A stretch of DNA of 64,000 nt from Dermacoccus abyssi (GCF_034541975.1 NZ_JAVYJM010000001.1); one strand, 5' to 3'; shown: positions 25,691 through 35,450, counted from the first letter of the stretch. The notes: generated from the letters alone by a model not told the origin. Made by a program: numbers and translations.

Positions 25691-26140
25691 CACGGTTCCC
25701 CGATCTGTTGGTGATTAGCGATAGGCCGCAAGAGAAGGGGTCGCTGCCACGACGTCAGCGGGCTGCGTGAGCCCGAAGTCCGTGCGCAGCGAGCCCTCCT
25801 TTCTGGGCCAGTATCCCCGGTCTGTGGTGTCAGGCGGGGAGTTTGGAGCCCAGGACGTCCAATTTCTCGATCGTAGGCTCGCTGAACAGTTTGCCGGTCT
25901 GCTCGCCGCCCACACGACCTGGTGCCCCCTCCCGTGCCCCTCGGGTCGCGCTGGTCTTGGCGTCGGTGACACCCTGCAGACAGACGACACGACGCTAAGG
26001 CAAAAGGACGCCACCGAGCGAAGCTGCTCACAGACTTGCCAGACGGGTGGGCGCCACGTCGCCAGCAGGGTGGAACTCACGCGAGGCGTCCGAAACCTCA
26101 CCTCAAACTCCCGCCCTGGCAGCGTTCACGTGCGTGACGA
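25691..26140. other. Intergenic region with degraded coding sequence
   Basis: About 450 bp lie between the FAD oxidoreductase and the DUF2500 relic. It contains copy 2 of the duplicated gene end (25830-25897), whose frame can be followed upstream for about 20 more codons (GAREGAPGRVGGEQTGKLFS), and otherwise no recognisable gene, hairpin or RNA. Confidence 0.6.
25830..25897 (-). repeat. 68-bp duplicated gene end, copy 2
   Basis: Matches 24455-24522 with about seven mismatches. It encodes TGKLFSEPTIEKLDVLGSKL-PA and a TGA stop on the minus strand, just upstream of the FAD oxidoreductase gene. The coding sense of the substitutions suggests two diverged copies of a real gene end. Confidence 0.75.
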
Positions 26141-26428
26141 TCAATAGTCCGACGACTCCGTCGGGTACGGCAAGGCCTGCGTGCTGGGGTCGAATCCCTT
26201 GAAGCGTGTTCCCTGGATGGTGAGCTGGCCCTCGTCACCCTCGACCAGCTGACCGTCGTAGCGGCCGTTGACCGGCAACTCATGTCGCTCGTTGGTATGG
26301 CTGAGCTGGAACGTGACGTAGTACCACTGCGACGTGCTCGAGGAGGACGGAGCACCACCACTGGCCGGGTAACTCGAGGTACTCGTCTCCTGACGTTTCT
26401 CGGCCACCCTCGCGGCGCACGGGCGCAC
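26141..26428 (-). pseudogene. DUF2500-like protein lacking its N-terminal membrane helix
   Basis: Residues ARVAEKRQETSTSS and then WYYVTFQLSHTNERHELPVN, GQLVEGDEGQLTIQGTRFKG and FDP match the soluble part of DUF2500 (YhhM-like) proteins, which normally begin with a membrane helix. Here the sequence upstream of ARVAEKR has no hydrophobic segment and no clear start signal, so the gene is 5'-truncated, like its neighbours. TGA is at 26141-26143. Confidence 0.6.
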
Positions 26429-26517
26429 GACCAGTCCGCGCGCTGGTCGAACCCTGAAGTCACACCCTGAACATTTCCTGTGGGGTGAATCACGCTCTCA
26501 ACATTCGTGCGCTGATG

Positions 26518-26552
26518 ACGAAGGACGAGGCCGCCTCGACCTCGTCCTTCGT
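26518..26552 (-). terminator. Terminator of the GAD/DUF1851 gene
   Basis: ACGAAGGACGAGG and CCTCGTCCTTCGT form a 13-bp stem with a nine-base loop, 14 bp after the stop codon at 26567. Confidence 0.8.
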
Positions 26553-26566
26553 CCTCAGTGCTTGCC

Positions 26567-27154
26567 TCAGCGCTGACGCTGCTCGCGCACCATCCGGTGG
26601 GTCAGGAGGGCGTGCTGGACGCCGTCGCCCTTCGTCAGCGACTCGGGGCTGACGGAGCCGCCCAGGGGAAGCATCGGCGTGAAGTAGTAGAGCTCGCCGT
26701 CGCCCAGCGGGCCGAGCTTCGAGCGCGCACCCTGGTGCGGGCCGCGCAGGTCGGAAAGGTGCGAGCTCTGCGAGAGCAGGTGCTCGGTGAAGAACTCCTC
26801 GACAGAACCGGCGACCACCATGTTCGTGAGGAAGTGCGGGTCGAGGCACTCGACCTGGCCCGACGGAGCCACATGGTACACGTGCCCGAAGCTCGTCACG
26901 GCGAACGGAATGCTCGACACGTCGGCGCCGAACCACTCGACGAGCACCGGCATCCACCGGCTCGGGTCGACGAGCAACAGTTCCTGCTGGCCGTACCAGC
27001 CGAGGCCGTGGCGGCGGTACAGCTCGACGAGCGACGAGGGCAGCTTGCCCTGCGCGTACTCGAGGAAGCCCTCCCCGACCGGCGTCACCTGGGTGGGGGC
27101 GTACCGCGAGACGAACGGCTCCAGCGCGAAGGACCCACGCGAGTCAAAGTTCAT
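26567..27154 (-). CDS. GAD-like / DUF1851 (T6SS immunity Tdi1-type) protein
   Basis: The 195-residue cytosolic protein has an N-terminal GAD-like half (GKLPSSLVELYRRHGLGWYG, ...LVDPSRWMPVLVEWFG). The C-terminal DUF1851-like half contains GELYYFTPMLPLGGSVSPESLTKGDGVQHALL. In proteobacteria this pair of domains includes Tdi1, an immunity protein to a type VI effector DNase. Here there is no secretion system or toxin beside it, so a general immunity or SUKH-like role is only inferred. ATG 27154 has GAAGGAG eight bases upstream, and the gene has its own terminator. Confidence 0.8.
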   Translation of the reverse strand: MNFDSRGSFALEPFVSRYAPTQVTPVGEGFLEYAQGKLPSSLVELYRRHGLGWYGQQELLLVDPSRWMPVLVEWFGADVSSIPFAVTSFGHVYHVAPSGQVECLDPHFLTNMVVAGSVEEFFTEHLLSQSSHLSDLRGPHQGARSKLGPLGDGELYYFTPMLPLGGSVSPESLTKGDGVQHALLTHRMVREQRQR

Positions 27155-27318
27155 CGGACTTACTCCTTCTCGGGTTCACGCACCGACTCGCAGCCACTGC
27201 GCGAACGCCTCATCGTCGCGCGCCCGCGCTGTCGCGGGGCACGCCCATTCCTTCTAAGACTAGGCGGACGGCGCGGGCGTTGTCGCATCGAGGTGAAAGG
27301 GCATGAAAACATGGCCCC

Positions 27319-30000
27319 ATGACTGCTGACTCCACGCCCACCGCTCGTCCCATGCCGGACAAGCCCACCGTCGACGGACTCGAAGACACGTGGGGCGCGG
27401 TATGGAAGCAGAACGGCACCTACACCTTCGACCGTGAGCGTGCGCTCGACCTGCCGCGCGAGCAGGTCTTCGCCATCGACACTCCCCCGCCGACAGCGTC
27501 CGGTTCACTCCACGTGGGCCACGTCTTCAGCTACACCCACACCGACTGCATGGCGCGCTACCAGCGCATGCAGGGCCGCGAGGTCTTCTACCCGATCGGC
27601 TGGGACGACAACGGCCTGCCCACCGAGCGTCGCGTGCAGAACTACTACGGCGTGCGCGGTGACGCGACCAAGGCGTACATCCCGAACTACACGCCGCCGC
27701 TCGAGGGCGCCGAGGGCAAGAGCGTCAAGGCCGCCGACCAGCAGCCCATCGGGCGTCAGAACTTCATCGAACTGTGTGACGTGCTCACGGTCAAGGACGA
27801 GGAAACCTTCGAGGCCCTCTTCCGTCGCCTGGGCATCAGCGTCGACTGGAACGTCTCCTACCGCACGATCGACGAGCGCTCCCGCGCCGTCGCGCAGCAG
27901 GCCTTCCTGCGCAACCTTTCGCGCGGCGAGGCCTACCAGCAAGAGGCTCCCGGTCTGTGGGACGTGACGTTCCAGACGGCCGTGGCCCAGGCCGAGCTCG
28001 AAGCGCGCGACTACCCGGGCGCCTACCACCGCGTCGCGTTCCACAGCGACGCTGCTGACGACGGCCGCGTCTACATCGAGACGACGCGCCCCGAGTTGCT
28101 CCCCGCCGTCGTCGCGCTCATCGCGCACCCGGACGACGAGCGCTACCAGCCGCTGTTCGGCACCACGGTCACGAGCCCGCTGTTCGGCGTCGAGATCCCC
28201 GTGCTCTCGCACCCGATGGCGGAGATGGACAAGGGTGCCGGCATCGCGATGTGCTGCACCTTCGGTGACCTCACCGACGTGCAGTGGTGGCGCGAACTGC
28301 AGCTGCCGACCCGCTCGATCATCACCCGCAGCGGCCGCATCACCGCCGAGACCCCGGAGTGGATCGCGGGAGGTCCCGGCGAGCAGCTCTTCGCCGAGGA
28401 ACTCGCGACGAAGACGACGTTCACGGCACGCGAGAACGTCGTCAAGGCGCTCATTGCCTCCGGTGACCTCGACGGTGAGCCGAAGAAAACCCAGCGCAAG
28501 GCCAACTTCTTCGAGAAGGGCGACAAGCCCCTCGAGATCGTCACGAGCCGCCAGTGGTACATCAAGAACGGCGGTCGCGACAAGGATCTCCAGTCGGCGC
28601 TCGTCCAGCGCGGCAACGAGATGACCTGGCACCCGTCGTTCATGCAGAGCCGGTACACGAACTGGATCGAAGGCCTGCACGGCGACTGGCTCATCTCGCG
28701 CCAGCGCTTCTTCGGCGTGCCGTTCCCGATCTGGTACCCGGTCGACGCGCAGGGCGAGACCGACTACGACAACCCGATCGTGCCCGACGAGGCCGACCTA
28801 CCGATCGACCCGCAGGGTCAGGCGCCGAAGGGCTACGACGAGTCCCAGCGCGGTCAGGCGGGCGGCTTCGTCGCCGACCCGGACGTCATGGACACGTGGG
28901 CCACGTCGTCGCTTTCGCCGCAGATCGCCACCGGCTGGCCGATCGCCGACGGCAGCGCCCACGGCAGCGACGCCGAGCTGTTCGCCAAGATCTTCCCGAT
29001 GGACATGCGCCCGCAGGGCCACGACATCATCCGTACCTGGCTGTTCGCGACCGTGGTGCGCGCGCACCACGAGAACGGCTCGGTGCCGTGGACGAACACG
29101 GCCATCTCCGGCTGGATCCTCGACCCGGACCGCAAGAAGATGTCGAAGTCGAAGGGCAACGCGCAGACGCCCGAGGACGTCGTCAAGGAGTTCGGCGCCG
29201 ACGCCGTGCGCTACTGGGCCGCCTCCGGGCGCCTCGGCACCGACGCCGCGTACGACACGGGTCAGATGAAGGTCGGCCGTCGCCTCGCGATGAAGATCCT
29301 CAACGCCTCGAAGTTCGCGTACATGACGCCGGAGCCGAGCGCCGCCGACGGTGACCTGCTCGCGCTCGTGACGCAGCCGCTCGACACGTCGATGCTGGCC
29401 ACGCTGCACGACGTCGTCGAACGCGCCACGAAGGGCTTCGAAGCCTGGGATTACACCCGCTCCCTCGAGCTGACCGAGACGTTCTTCTGGACGTTCTGTG
29501 ACGACTACATCGAGCTCGTCAAGGAGCGCGCCAACAACCGTGACGGCACGTTCAGCGACGCCGAGGCCGCTTCGGCCCAGGCTGCGGTCCGCATCGCTCT
29601 CGACGTGCTGCTGCGCCTCTTCGCGCCGGTGTTGCCCTACGCCACGGAGGAAGTGTGGTCGTGGACGCACGCGGACTCGATCCACCGCGCGCCGTGGCCG
29701 TCGGTCACAGGCTCGACCCTCCCGGCCGACGCCGACCCGAAGGTTCTCACGGCGGTCTCGCAGGCTCTCGCGGGTGTGCGCCGCGCCAAGTCGGACGCGA
29801 AGCTCGGCATGCGTGCCGAGGTCACGTCGATGACGCTCGCGGGCCCGGCTGACGCTCTCGCAGCCGCCGAGAAGGGTGAGGCCGATCTGCGCGCTGCAGG
29901 TCGCATCACCGGTATGACGACGGCGGTCGAGGAGACCGAGGGCGCAACGCTCGTCGTGCGCGACGCAGAGCTCACGCCTCCCCCGCCGAAGCAGAAGTGA
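27319..30000 (+). CDS. valS: Valyl-tRNA synthetase
   Basis: The 893-residue class I synthetase has the HIGH motif in ASGSLHVGHVFSYTH, the editing-domain segment YIETTRPELLPAVVAL, and KMSKS in DRKKMSKSKGNAQTP. It lacks a long C-terminal coiled coil, like other archaeal-type ValRS of actinobacteria. It ends in Pro/Lys-rich residues. The start at 27319 has only a distant purine-rich stretch (AAAGGG about 17 bases upstream), so translation may start from a short or leaderless transcript. It is convergent with clpX and shares a bidirectional terminator. Confidence 0.97.
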   Translation: MTADSTPTARPMPDKPTVDGLEDTWGAVWKQNGTYTFDRERALDLPREQVFAIDTPPPTASGSLHVGHVFSYTHTDCMARYQRMQGREVFYPIGWDDNGLPTERRVQNYYGVRGDATKAYIPNYTPPLEGAEGKSVKAADQQPIGRQNFIELCDVLTVKDEETFEALFRRLGISVDWNVSYRTIDERSRAVAQQAFLRNLSRGEAYQQEAPGLWDVTFQTAVAQAELEARDYPGAYHRVAFHSDAADDGRVYIETTRPELLPAVVALIAHPDDERYQPLFGTTVTSPLFGVEIPVLSHPMAEMDKGAGIAMCCTFGDLTDVQWWRELQLPTRSIITRSGRITAETPEWIAGGPGEQLFAEELATKTTFTARENVVKALIASGDLDGEPKKTQRKANFFEKGDKPLEIVTSRQWYIKNGGRDKDLQSALVQRGNEMTWHPSFMQSRYTNWIEGLHGDWLISRQRFFGVPFPIWYPVDAQGETDYDNPIVPDEADLPIDPQGQAPKGYDESQRGQAGGFVADPDVMDTWATSSLSPQIATGWPIADGSAHGSDAELFAKIFPMDMRPQGHDIIRTWLFATVVRAHHENGSVPWTNTAISGWILDPDRKKMSKSKGNAQTPEDVVKEFGADAVRYWAASGRLGTDAAYDTGQMKVGRRLAMKILNASKFAYMTPEPSAADGDLLALVTQPLDTSMLATLHDVVERATKGFEAWDYTRSLELTETFFWTFCDDYIELVKERANNRDGTFSDAEAASAQAAVRIALDVLLRLFAPVLPYATEEVWSWTHADSIHRAPWPSVTGSTLPADADPKVLTAVSQALAGVRRAKSDAKLGMRAEVTSMTLAGPADALAAAEKGEADLRAAGRITGMTTAVEETEGATLVVRDAELTPPPPKQK

Positions 30001-30012
30001 CGCAGTGACACG

Positions 30013-30053
30013 ACGAAGCGGCCCTGACCTTTGAAAGGTCAGGGCCGCTTCGT
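30013..30053. terminator. Bidirectional terminator between valS and clpX
   Basis: ACGAAGCGGCCCTGACCTTT pairs with its complement across a G, forming a long stem flanked by TTCGTTC on one side and A-rich sequence on the other, between the valS stop (30000) and the clpX stop (30091). Confidence 0.9.
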
Positions 30054-30090
30054 TCGTTCTCGCCCTTAGCCGTGGCGGCGAGAGCGTGAA

Positions 30091-31329
<1,239 letters not shown>

Positions 31330-31492
31330 CGGTCGTTCCCTTCGTCGTCCTACCTAGACAACACGGGGATCGCCCCCGTGAAGTGCACCGTACGACGGTA
31401 GTTCACCGCGCACGTCTCCCCCATCATTGAACCGCGCGTGGCGGCTCGACGCGAGCCTGTTCGCCACCGGCGGAAAGCCCGCGTCACCTACG

Positions 31493-31531
31493 CGAACGCG
31501 CCGGCACCCCCGAAGGGCACCGGCGCGTTCG
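31493..31531 (-). terminator. Terminator after clpP2
   Basis: CGAACGCGCCGG and CCGGCGCGTTCG form a 12-bp stem about 30 bp after the clpP2 stop, in the 233-bp gap before clpX. Confidence 0.8.
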
Positions 31532-31562
31532 TGTCGTCACGTCGCGTTCACAGCGCGAGGCA

Positions 31563-32225
31563 TCACTGCTCGAGCGAGGCCTTGCGGCTCTGCAGCACCT
31601 CGTCGACGAGACCGTACTCCTTGGCCATCTCGGCCGTGAGGATCTTGTCGCGGTCGATGTCGGCTCGCACCTGCTCGACGCTGCGACCGGAGTGCTTCGC
31701 CAGCGTCTCCTCCAGCCAGTCACGCATACGCATGATCTCGTTGGCCTGGATCTCGACGTCGGAGGCCTGGCCACCCGAGCCCTCCATGGCCGGCTGGTGG
31801 ATGAGAACGCGAGCGTTCGGCAGCGCGAAACGCTTGCCCGGCGCACCGGCACCCAGCAGCACAGCGGCGGCCGAAGCGGCCTGGCCGAGCACGAACGTCT
31901 GCACGTCCGGGCGGATGTACTGCATCGTGTCGTAGATCGCCGTGAGGGCCGTGAACGAGCCACCGGGCGAGTTGATGTACATGAGGATGTCGCGGTCCGG
32001 ATCCTGCGATTCCAGGACGATGAGCTGCGCAATGATGTCGTCGGCCGACGCGTCGTCGACCTGGACGCCGAGGAAGATGATGCGGTCCTCGAACAGCTTC
32101 GTGTACGGGTCGAGGCGCTTCGTGCCGTAGGAGGTGCGCTCCTCGAACTGCGGCAGGATGTAGCGGCTCGTGGGCATCGGCGCCGTCACGCCGCCGTGAG
32201 CGCCCGTCGGGTTCGTGTAGTTCAT
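31563..32225 (-). CDS. clpP2: ATP-dependent Clp protease proteolytic subunit ClpP2
   Basis: The 220-residue protein has the serine protease motifs of ClpP: INSPGGS, GQAASAAAVLLGAG with the catalytic Ser, LIHQPAMEG with the catalytic His, and Asp in DIDRDK. The 40-residue N-terminal extension (...PQFEERTSYGTKRLDPY) is typical of the second actinobacterial ClpP. It forms a hetero-tetradecamer with ClpP1. It follows clpP1 by 32 bp in one operon. Confidence 0.97.
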   Translation of the reverse strand: MNYTNPTGAHGGVTAPMPTSRYILPQFEERTSYGTKRLDPYTKLFEDRIIFLGVQVDDASADDIIAQLIVLESQDPDRDILMYINSPGGSFTALTAIYDTMQYIRPDVQTFVLGQAASAAAVLLGAGAPGKRFALPNARVLIHQPAMEGSGGQASDVEIQANEIMRMRDWLEETLAKHSGRSVEQVRADIDRDKILTAEMAKEYGLVDEVLQSRKASLEQ

Positions 32226-32257
32226 TGAATTACTCCGTCAGTAGTCGCGGGCGGCGA

Positions 32258-32875
32258 TCAGTTGGACGACTTCGTCGCGTCCGAAGAACGCTCGAAGACG
32301 TGGTCGACGAAGCCGTACTCCTTGGCCTCGTTCGCCGTGAACCAGCGGTCGCGGTCCGAGTCGGACTCGATCTTCTCGACCGGCTGACCCGTGTGCTCTG
32401 CGATGAGCTCGGCCATCTGCTTCTTGATGTGCAGCAGCTGCTCGGCCTGGGTCTTGACGTCGGACGCCGTTCCCTGAATGCCACCGAGGGGCTGGTGCAT
32501 CATGATGCGCGCGTGCGGCGTCGCGTAGCGCTTGCCCTGAGCGCCGGCGGACAGCAGGAACTGGCCCATCGAGGCAGCGAGGCCCATGGCCACGGTGCAC
32601 ACGTCGTTCGGCACCCACTGCATCGTGTCGAAGATGGCCATACCAGCGGTCACCGAACCACCCGGGGAGTTGATGTAGAGCCAGATGTCCTTCTCCGGGT
32701 CCTCGGCAGCGAGCAGGAGAAGCTGCGCGCAGATCGCGTTCGCGTTGTCGTCGCGCACGTCCGATCCGAGGAAGATGATGCGCTCCTTGAGGAGGCGGTT
32801 GTAGATCTGGTCGTCGAGACCGGCAGCCATCTGCTGGCTCGCCATGACCACGTCCGAGGACTTGGCTGTCGTCAA
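32258..32875 (-). CDS. clpP1: ATP-dependent Clp protease proteolytic subunit ClpP1
   Basis: The core shows YINSPGGSVTAGMAI, GLAASMGQFLLSAG (catalytic Ser), MMHQPLGG (catalytic His) and the Asp in SDSDRD. I choose the TTG at 32875, with GGAG seven bases upstream (GGAGTGATCCC-TTG), giving 205 residues. Alternatives are GTG 32851 or ATG 32845, which would remove 8-10 residues of the propeptide region but lack a ribosome-binding site. The open frame continues upstream without homology. It is first in the clpP1-clpP2 operon. Confidence 0.96.
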   Translation of the reverse strand: MTTAKSSDVVMASQQMAAGLDDQIYNRLLKERIIFLGSDVRDDNANAICAQLLLLAAEDPEKDIWLYINSPGGSVTAGMAIFDTMQWVPNDVCTVAMGLAASMGQFLLSAGAQGKRYATPHARIMMHQPLGGIQGTASDVKTQAEQLLHIKKQMAELIAEHTGQPVEKIESDSDRDRWFTANEAKEYGFVDHVFERSSDATKSSN

Positions 32876-32985
32876 GGGATCACTCCATCCGAATTTGCCA
32901 CCCGGCACGCGGGTGACACCATGCTTGAACTCTTCATTGACCCTAACGCGCGGGCCCGCGACTTTCGTCCCCGTCCCGGCCGGTG

Positions 32986-33001
32986 TTCGCCCTGAGCGCA
33001 A
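32986..33001. promoter_or_regulatory. Possible ClgR-type operator upstream of clpP1
   Basis: TTCGCCCTGAGCGCAA has the CGC-N5-GCG core recognised by ClgR, the activator of clpP1P2 in several actinobacteria. It lies about 110 bp upstream of the clpP1 start. The core is short and GC-rich, so chance occurrence is possible. Confidence 0.4.
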
Positions 33002-33057
33002 GCGCGGGCGCTGACCGACTCCCGCGAGGCACACGCAAAACTGCGGCCCGATGACGA

Positions 33058-33102
33058 GAGCGCGGCTCCGCTCGCACCGGGTGTGCGTGCGGAGCCGCGC
33101 TC
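33058..33102 (-). terminator. Terminator of tig
   Basis: GAGCGCGGCTCCG and CGGAGCCGCGCTC form a 13-bp stem 28 bp after the tig stop, separating tig from clpP1P2. Confidence 0.85.
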
Positions 33103-33129
33103 CTGCTGGCGTTCAGGCCTGCGGCGACA

Positions 33130-34653
33130 TCACTTGTCGTCGGCAGCCTTCTTCGTCGCGGTCTTCTTGGCCGTGCTCTTCTTGGCAGCTGCCTTCTTGG
33201 CCGGCTTCTCGTCGCCGTCCTTGGCAGCGGCCTTCTTGGCCGTGCTCTTCTTCGCGGCAGCCTTCTTGGCCGGCTTCTCGTCGCCGCCCTTGGCAGCGGC
33301 CTTCTTGGCCGTGCTCTTCTTCGCAGCTGCCTTCTTGGCCGGCTTCTCCTCGGCGGGCTTCTCGTCCGCGTCGGCCTCGTCGTCACCGGTGTCGACGGCC
33401 TCGTTGAGGTCGACGACGTTGCCCGCGGTGTCCTTGACCTTGGCGGACTCGAGGACCGTGGCGAGCGCCTTGCGGCGAGCGACCTCACCCATGATGGCCG
33501 GCACCTGGCCCTGGGCGTCGAGCGCCTGGGCGAAGGTGTTCGGGTCCATGCCGTACTGCTGCGCCGACATGATGAGGTACTCGATGAGCTCCTCCTGGCC
33601 GACCTGGATCTCCTGGGACTCGACGATCTCGTCGAGCAGGAGCTGCGTGGCGACCTGCTTGCGGGTGCTCTCGGTGACCTCAGCGCGGTGCTCGTCGTCG
33701 TCGAGGCGGTTCTCGCCCTCGAGGTGGTTGTGCACCTCTTCGTTGACGACGCCGTCCGGGACGGGGATGTCAATGGCCTCCAGCAGCGCGTCGAGCACCT
33801 TGTCACGGGCCTGAACGCCCTGCTCGAAGCGCTTCGTGCGCTCGACCTCGGAGCGCAGGTCGGCCTTCAGCTCGTCGAGCGTGTCGAAGGACGAGGCGAG
33901 CTGGGCGAACTCGTCGTCGAGCTCGGGGAGCTCGCGCTCCTTGACCGACTCGATCTTGACGGTGCACTCGGCGTCCTGGCCCTCGTGCTCGCCACCGGCC
34001 AGCGGCGACGTGAAGGTGGTCTCCTCGCCGGCCTTGAGGCCGGTGAGCGCCTTGTCGAGGCCATCGAGCATCGTGCCCGAGCCGATCTCGTAGGAGACGC
34101 CGGAGACGGAGTCGATCTCGTTGCCGTCGATCGTGGCGGACAGGTCGATGGAGACGAAGTCGCCCTTCTTGGCCTTGCGCTCGACGCCCTTGAGCGTGCC
34201 GAAGCGCTCACGCAGCTCGGTGATGCGCTCGTCGAGGTCGGCGTCGCTGACCTCGATCGGGTCGACCTCGACCTCGAGGGTGTCGAAGGCGGGGAGCTTG
34301 ATCTCGGGGCGGACGTCGACCTCAGCGATGAACGTCAGGCCCTGGCCCTCTTCGAGCGGGAAGTCGGTGATGTCGACCTCGGGCTGGCCGAGCGGCTTGA
34401 CGTCGTTCTCGACGATCGCGTTGGTGTACAGCTCGGGGAGCGCCTCGTTGACGGCCTCCTGCACGACGGCTGCACGGCCGAAGCGCTGCTCGATGAGCTT
34501 CGCGGGAACCTTGCCCTTGCGGAAGCCGGGGATCTGAACCTGCTCGCCGATCGTCTTGTACGCCTTGTCCAGGCTCGGCTTGAGCTCCTCGGCAGTCACG
34601 TCGACGGTCAGCTTGACCCGCGTCGGGTTGAGGGTCTCGACAGCGCTCTTCAC
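33130..34653 (-). CDS. tig: Trigger factor with lysine-rich repeat tail
   Basis: The 507-residue ribosome-bound chaperone and prolyl isomerase has the ribosome-docking signature GFRKGKVPAKLIEQRFG at about residues 44-60, a PPIase domain (about 150-240, KKGDFVSIDLSATIDG) and the helical C-terminal arms. Ordinary trigger factors end near residue 430-460. Here a tail of about 80 residues follows, with three copies of a KPAKKAAAKKSTAKKAAAK unit. It starts with GTG at 34653 (GGAG upstream). A terminator separates it from clpP1. Confidence 0.97.
   Translation of the reverse strand: MKSAVETLNPTRVKLTVDVTAEELKPSLDKAYKTIGEQVQIPGFRKGKVPAKLIEQRFGRAAVVQEAVNEALPELYTNAIVENDVKPLGQPEVDITDFPLEEGQGLTFIAEVDVRPEIKLPAFDTLEVEVDPIEVSDADLDERITELRERFGTLKGVERKAKKGDFVSIDLSATIDGNEIDSVSGVSYEIGSGTMLDGLDKALTGLKAGEETTFTSPLAGGEHEGQDAECTVKIESVKERELPELDDEFAQLASSFDTLDELKADLRSEVERTKRFEQGVQARDKVLDALLEAIDIPVPDGVVNEEVHNHLEGENRLDDDEHRAEVTESTRKQVATQLLLDEIVESQEIQVGQEELIEYLIMSAQQYGMDPNTFAQALDAQGQVPAIMGEVARRKALATVLESAKVKDTAGNVVDLNEAVDTGDDEADADEKPAEEKPAKKAAAKKSTAKKAAAKGGDEKPAKKAAAKKSTAKKAAAKDGDEKPAKKAAAKKSTAKKTATKKAADDK
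33144..33350 (-). repeat. Three 69-bp tandem repeats encoding the Lys/Ala tail of trigger factor
   Basis: The string CCGTGCTCTT recurs at 33171, 33240 and 33309 on the plus strand, a period of 69 bp (23 codons). Each unit encodes GDEKPAKKAAAKKSTAKKAA with small variations. Confidence 0.9.
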
Positions 34654-34781
34654 AGCGTGTACTCCAGTAGTCGATGGGATGGGTCACGAGCCGCGACCGG
34701 CGAGGCGGGACGCCTGCTGCGTCCTGGCGCCTCATTGCACGGCGCGGCTCGCCGTACATGAACTTCTGTCCATGCTAACGG

Positions 34782-34855
34782 TCGGGGTAACAGGATTCGA
34801 ACCTGCGGCCTTCCGCTCCCAAAGCGGACGCGCTACCAAGCTGCGCCATACCCCG
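34782..34855 (-). tRNA. tRNA-Pro(TGG)
   Basis: The minus strand reads CGGGGTATGGCGCAGCTTGG..., anticodon loop CTTTGGGAG, T-arm GCAGGTTCGAATCCTGT and a pairing TACCCCG acceptor arm. CCA is not encoded. The 74-nt cloverleaf is complete. Confidence 0.97.
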
Positions 34856-34930
34856 CTCACAACCTCGTGTGAACACCGCATTCTCGCACAAGCCGCGGCC
34901 TCACCGGCTCTGGCACCTGCCAGGAACGAC

Positions 34931-34963
34931 GAACGGCGGCCCTCGTGGTGAGGGCCGCCGTTC
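34931..34963 (-). terminator. Terminator after tRNA-Gly
   Basis: GAACGGCGGCCCTC pairs perfectly with GAGGGCCGCCGTTC across a short loop, just downstream of tRNA-Gly on the minus strand. Confidence 0.85.
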
Positions 34964-34972
34964 GCGGTGTGG

Positions 34973-35043
34973 AGCGGGCGACGAGAATCGAACTCGCGTA
35001 ATCAGTTTGGAAGACTGAGGCTCTACCATTGAGCTACGCCCGC
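34973..35043 (-). tRNA. tRNA-Gly(TCC)
   Basis: The minus strand reads GCGGGCGTAGCTCAATGGTA..., anticodon arm CAGTCTTCCAAACTG (TCC), T-arm GCGAGTTCGATTCTCGT and acceptor CGCCCGC. The terminal CCA is encoded at 34972-34970. Confidence 0.97.
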
Positions 35044-35231
35044 ATGTTCGGCCCACATGCTAGCGCACTCGATGCGCGCCTCGCGCACCGCAGCTGCCCG
35101 CGCCGCGTCAGGTCGCAGTTTGCGCCACATGGTGAACGCGAACTCTCGACTCCGACCTGAATTTGTGTTGGGGTGGGAACCAAGTCCGGGAACCCCCGGG
35201 CACAGTGTTCCGACTACACAGGAGGATCAGC

Positions 35232-35423
35232 ATGGGAATCTTCGACAGCGCCAAGGACAAGGCCAGCGACTTCGCCGAGCAGAACCCCGACAAGCTCGAC
35301 CAGGGCGTCGAGAAGGCGGGTGACTTCGCCGACGACCGTACGGGCGGCGAGCACGCTGACAAGATCGACAAGGGTCAGGACTTCGCCAACGAGAAGCTCG
35401 ACGGCCTCGGCGGCGGTCAGTGA
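35232..35423 (+). CDS. Small antitoxin-like protein (MT0933-type family)
   Basis: The 63-residue acidic helical protein (MGIFDSAKDKASDFAEQNPD...) has repeated KxxDFAxxxxDK units. It matches the short actinobacterial family annotated as MT0933/Rv0909-like antitoxins. ATG 35232 has GGAGGATC directly upstream. No toxin gene adjoins it, so a stress-protein role is as likely as an antitoxin role. It ends in a strong terminator and is monocistronic. Confidence 0.8.
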   Translation: MGIFDSAKDKASDFAEQNPDKLDQGVEKAGDFADDRTGGEHADKIDKGQDFANEKLDGLGGGQ

Positions 35424-35450
35424 TCTCGGGCTGACGCCTGAAACTTCAAA

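Noticed and set aside
25715..26101. A 128-codon gene upstream of the FAD oxidoreductase
   Set aside because: It runs through the duplicated gene end in a different frame from the conserved KLFSEPTIEKLDVL reading and lacks a start signal; substitutions between the copies support the other frame.
27310..27321. Alternative valS start at the ATG at 27311
   Set aside because: That ATG is out of frame and meets TGA after three codons; 27319 opens the valS frame.
33144..33350. CRISPR-like regular repeats
   Set aside because: The 69-bp period is a multiple of three and lies inside the tig reading frame, encoding Lys/Ala repeats; no unique spacers are present.
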